NCBI GenBank assembly: GCA_964392615.1
Contig: CAYMRB010000488.1
Coordinates: 1-7,326, forward strand
Length of the DNA: 7,326 bases
Reading direction: 5' to 3'
From: CAYMRB01 sp964392615
Lineage (GTDB): Bacteria > Planctomycetota > UBA8108
Positions within the stretch are counted from its first letter, which is position 1. Every line of letters begins with the position of its first letter. The notes under the pieces are model-generated. The model saw nothing but the letters and a program-made list of their open reading frames with translations. It did no database searches and was not told the DNA's origin. Of the stretch, positions 5,455-7,326 are shown in pieces. The position numbers and the translations under genes were made by a program.

Positions 5455-7008
5455 CTACTCTTGCGCTCCCTGCACGCTTCTCTGCCCGGTCTTCGCCGGC
5501 CGGTAGTCTTCGCCTCGCAGGCTGTTCAGGACCGATTCCTGCCACTCGCGAAGCCGGGCCTGCAGTGCCCTCGCCACGTCGGGTTTCGAGGCGAGGAGAT
5601 TCTTCGTTTCGCCCGGATCGTCCCGCAGGTCGAACAGCTCGATGCCGCTGCCCTTTGCACCATCGACGACGAGCTTGTGCCGGTTGTCGAGAATGACCCG
5701 AGAGCCCCGAAAGTCATCCTCTCTGACCTCGTCGTATCGGTGGTTGACGAAATTCCTGGTCGGAATGCCGCCCAGCAGCTTCACCAGCGGGGTGGTGCCC
5801 TTCTGGAGCTCGGGGTCGATATAGGGTTCCGGTGCTCGCCCTTCTCTTCGCGCCCCCCTGAAACTCCAGAAGCAGATCGGGCTCGGTCGGGACATCATAC
5901 TGCCGTCAAGCAGGCGCATCAGGCTGATGCCGTCCAGCGGCCGGTCCGGAGGAGGGGGCGTCCCGGCCAGCGCGCACAGGGTTGGCAGCATGTCGCTGGT
6001 GACTGCGTTGACCATGGTGCTCCGCGGCTCGGGGATGCGGGCCGGCCACTCGATGAGTCCGGGAACCCGGATACCGCCCTCATAGACTTTTCCCTTCAGG
6101 GCTCGGAAGCGCGAGGTGGCCAGTCCGCTCGGCGGGATGCCGTTGTCGCCGCAGTACCACAGCAGAGTGTTCTGCCGTAGGCCCCGGTCCTTGAGGTGAC
6201 TCCGCAGTTTGCCGATGGCGCGGTCCATGGCCGTGATCTCGGCGTAGCGCTCCCGAAGCACGTTGCGCAGGGACCGCCGAATCTGCTTGCCGGTCTCGTT
6301 CGAAGTCAACCTCACCATCCGCTCGGAGTACTCGTCCGGAAGCCCATCGTAGAGCGCCAGATCCTTCTCCAGCCCACTGTAGGGCTCGTGCGGCGAGCCG
6401 AACCAGACGACCGCGAAGAACTTCCTGCCGCCCTGCGCGGCCTTGGAGACGAATCGGATCGCTTCGTCGACGATGATCTCCGAGCCTTCACCCTGGTGAC
6501 GTTCCGGCGGACCGCCGTTGCGGGACAGCAGGGGATTCAGCTCGAAGAAGTTGTCGTGCGAAAGCCACTCGTCGAATCCCATGGCGCCCGGGTTGGTCGG
6601 CGAGGCTGCCTTCACCGGACCGACGTGCCACTTGCCGAAGTGAGCGGTGGCATAGCCGGCCTTCCGCAGGAGTTGAGCGATCGTGATCTCTTCCGGCCGC
6701 AGTGAGCAGCCCGGGTGAAACGTCCCGTAGCGGTTCGGGTGGCGACCCGTGAGCACGCTCCCCCGCGTGGGTGAACAGGACGGATGTCCGGAGTAGAAGT
6801 GGTCCAGCCGCAGGCCCGACGCGGCCATCTCGTCGAGCGCCGGTGTCTTCAGGTGGGGATGCCCGTTGTACCCGGTCTCCTCCCAACCGTGGTCGTCCCC
6901 CATGAGGAGAACGATGTTCGGCCTCGCCACCGGGGCCTGCCCCGCGTCGACGGCACAGGTCACGAGGAGGGCCAGGCACCACGGGGCTACCCGCGTCCTC
7001 GGGGTCAT
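5455..7008 (-). CDS. Secreted arylsulfatase-type sulfatase (family S1)
   Basis: The 517-residue protein belongs to the alkaline-phosphatase-superfamily sulfatases, which hydrolyse sulfate esters in the periplasm or outside the cell. Residues 1 to about 25 form a signal peptide: R4 and R6, hydrophobic WCLALLVTCAV, and likely cleavage after A22 or A25. NIVLLMGDDHGW (31-42) carries the metal-binding aspartates D38/D39. CSPTRGSVLTG (78-88) is the sulfatase signature, whose cysteine C78 must be converted to formylglycine. GYATAHFGKWHVG (118-130) is the second signature, with K126 and H128. H207 in GSPHEPY, D288/N289 in CGDNG and K305 before EGGIRVP (310-316) complete the usual active site. The C-terminal part, with ILDNRHKLVV and ELFDLRDDPGE, is the standard small subdomain. 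All key residues are present, so it should be active if a formylglycine-generating enzyme exists elsewhere. I prefer ATG 7008, which starts directly at the signal peptide; GTG 7044 would add 12 residues before it. The substrate (glycan, aryl or lipid sulfate) cannot be read from sequence. Confidence 0.93.
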   Translation of the reverse strand: MTPRTRVAPWCLALLVTCAVDAGQAPVARPNIVLLMGDDHGWEETGYNGHPHLKTPALDEMAASGLRLDHFYSGHPSCSPTRGSVLTGRHPNRYGTFHPGCSLRPEEITIAQLLRKAGYATAHFGKWHVGPVKAASPTNPGAMGFDEWLSHDNFFELNPLLSRNGGPPERHQGEGSEIIVDEAIRFVSKAAQGGRKFFAVVWFGSPHEPYSGLEKDLALYDGLPDEYSERMVRLTSNETGKQIRRSLRNVLRERYAEITAMDRAIGKLRSHLKDRGLRQNTLLWYCGDNGIPPSGLATSRFRALKGKVYEGGIRVPGLIEWPARIPEPRSTMVNAVTSDMLPTLCALAGTPPPPDRPLDGISLMRLLDGSMMSRPSPICFWSFRGARREGRAPEPYIDPELQKGTTPLVKLLGGIPTRNFVNHRYDEVREDDFRGSRVILDNRHKLVVDGAKGSGIELFDLRDDPGETKNLLASKPDVARALQARLREWQESVLNSLRGEDYRPAKTGQRSVQGAQE

Positions 7009-7072
7009 CCTTGAGTCTCTCGTCGAAAGCACGCGTCGCGACACTCCGAATCACGTCGATAGCTTCAATCGC

Positions 7073-7092
7073 CCGCCACCAGCGCGTGGCGG
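7073..7092. repeat. Perfect 7-bp hairpin upstream of the sulfatase gene
   Basis: CCGCCAC (7073-7079) and GTGGCGG (7086-7092) are perfectly complementary around a six-base loop. It lies 65-84 bases upstream of the sulfatase ATG in a gap of about 250 bases that is otherwise free of recognisable genes, repeats or clear promoter boxes. It could be a leader structure, a protein-binding palindrome or part of the upstream gene's 3' end. No T-run follows on either strand. Confidence 0.35.
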
Positions 7093-7260
7093 CCTTCGAA
7101 GCGCAACCGATCCTGCCCTTCTACGGCCGCGATGTCACGCGCCGTTCTTCGGCGACCAGAGGGCTCGGCCCGCCTTTCCGCCCGCTGGAGACTTGAATTG
7201 TCCCCATGGAAGAGGGTGTAGTGACTACCTTAGTGCCGTCGGTCAGAAGTTCTTGTGCAT

Positions 7261-7326
7261 TCATCCCGTGCCACGGTAGGCCTCGGCGGCCTCTCGGGTC
7301 AACGCGCGGTCAGCGTAGCGGTCGAG
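7261..7326 (-). CDS. C-terminal tail of an unidentified minus-strand protein (partial, enters from the right edge)
   Basis: Reading leftward from the window edge, one minus-strand frame is open for 21 codons, giving LDRYADRALTREAAEAYRGTG, and ends in TGA at 7263-7261. The other two minus-strand frames hit stops within nine codons. The composition, charged and alanine-rich with a helical pattern, looks like a genuine protein end. It is too short to assign a family. If real, its gene precedes the sulfatase on the same strand with a gap of about 250 bases, so it is probably a separate transcription unit. Two plus-strand frames are also open over this short stretch, so chance cannot be excluded. 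Confidence 0.35.
   Translation of the reverse strand, partial: LDRYADRALTREAAEAYRGTG

Noticed and set aside
5329..6180. A 283-codon plus-strand frame opposite the sulfatase and methyltransferase start
   Set aside because: It has no recognisable domain and lies antisense to a sulfatase with every catalytic residue in place.
6940..7008. Lipoprotein signal with C11 or C18 of the sulfatase as lipidation cysteine
   Set aside because: The residues before both cysteines do not fit a lipobox of the L-[AS]-[GA]-C kind, so an ordinary cleaved signal peptide is the better reading.
6866..7279. A 137-codon plus-strand frame across the sulfatase 5' end and the right intergenic gap
   Set aside because: Half of it is antisense to the sulfatase signal peptide region; the translation is Pro/Arg-rich and has no family features or good ribosome binding site.

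Overview
The window is GC-rich chromosomal bacterial DNA. It holds five complete protein genes, one truncated gene on the left and a probable gene tail at the right edge. There are no RNA genes, insertion sequences, CRISPR arrays or phage genes. Dense coding, GTG and TTG starts with clear Shine-Dalgarno sites, and long open shadow frames all fit a high-GC bacterium. The exported sulfatase and the dehydrogenase fragment resemble proteins I associate with Planctomycetota and similar bacteria. That is an impression from family resemblance, not a phylogenetic result.

Left part (1-1978): a minus-strand gene for the NAD-binding part of a 3-hydroxyacyl-CoA dehydrogenase starts at 405. It stops early, at 40-42, just where the family usually continues. 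Diverging from it is a complete sodium:solute symporter (497-1978).

Middle part (1979-4462): a 186-bp gap contains a nested inverted repeat and a strong ribosome binding site. Two tightly spaced plus-strand genes follow. The first encodes an SPFH (band 7) protein ending in a GYF_2 domain. The second encodes a protein with two tandem zinc ribbons and one C-terminal membrane segment. This pair recalls the YdjI/YdjG part of the Bacillus subtilis PspA-associated ydjFGHI locus, but no PspA or TPM-domain gene lies beside it here. It is probably a small membrane scaffold or stress module and is the most interesting unit in the window.

Right part (4463-7326): two minus-strand genes converge on the zinc-ribbon gene. 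Upstream is an exported arylsulfatase-type hydrolase (7008-5455) with a complete CSPTR active-site motif. Downstream of it is a cytoplasmic class I SAM-dependent methyltransferase (5360-4551). A 94-bp gap separates them, so co-transcription is possible but not shown. About 250 bp upstream of the sulfatase is non-coding and holds a perfect 7-bp hairpin. The last 66 bases probably encode the C-terminus of another minus-strand protein.

The modules look functionally independent: fatty-acid-type dehydrogenation, sodium-driven uptake, a membrane scaffold pair, and sulfate ester hydrolysis with a methyltransferase. Nothing in the sequence ties all of them into one pathway.
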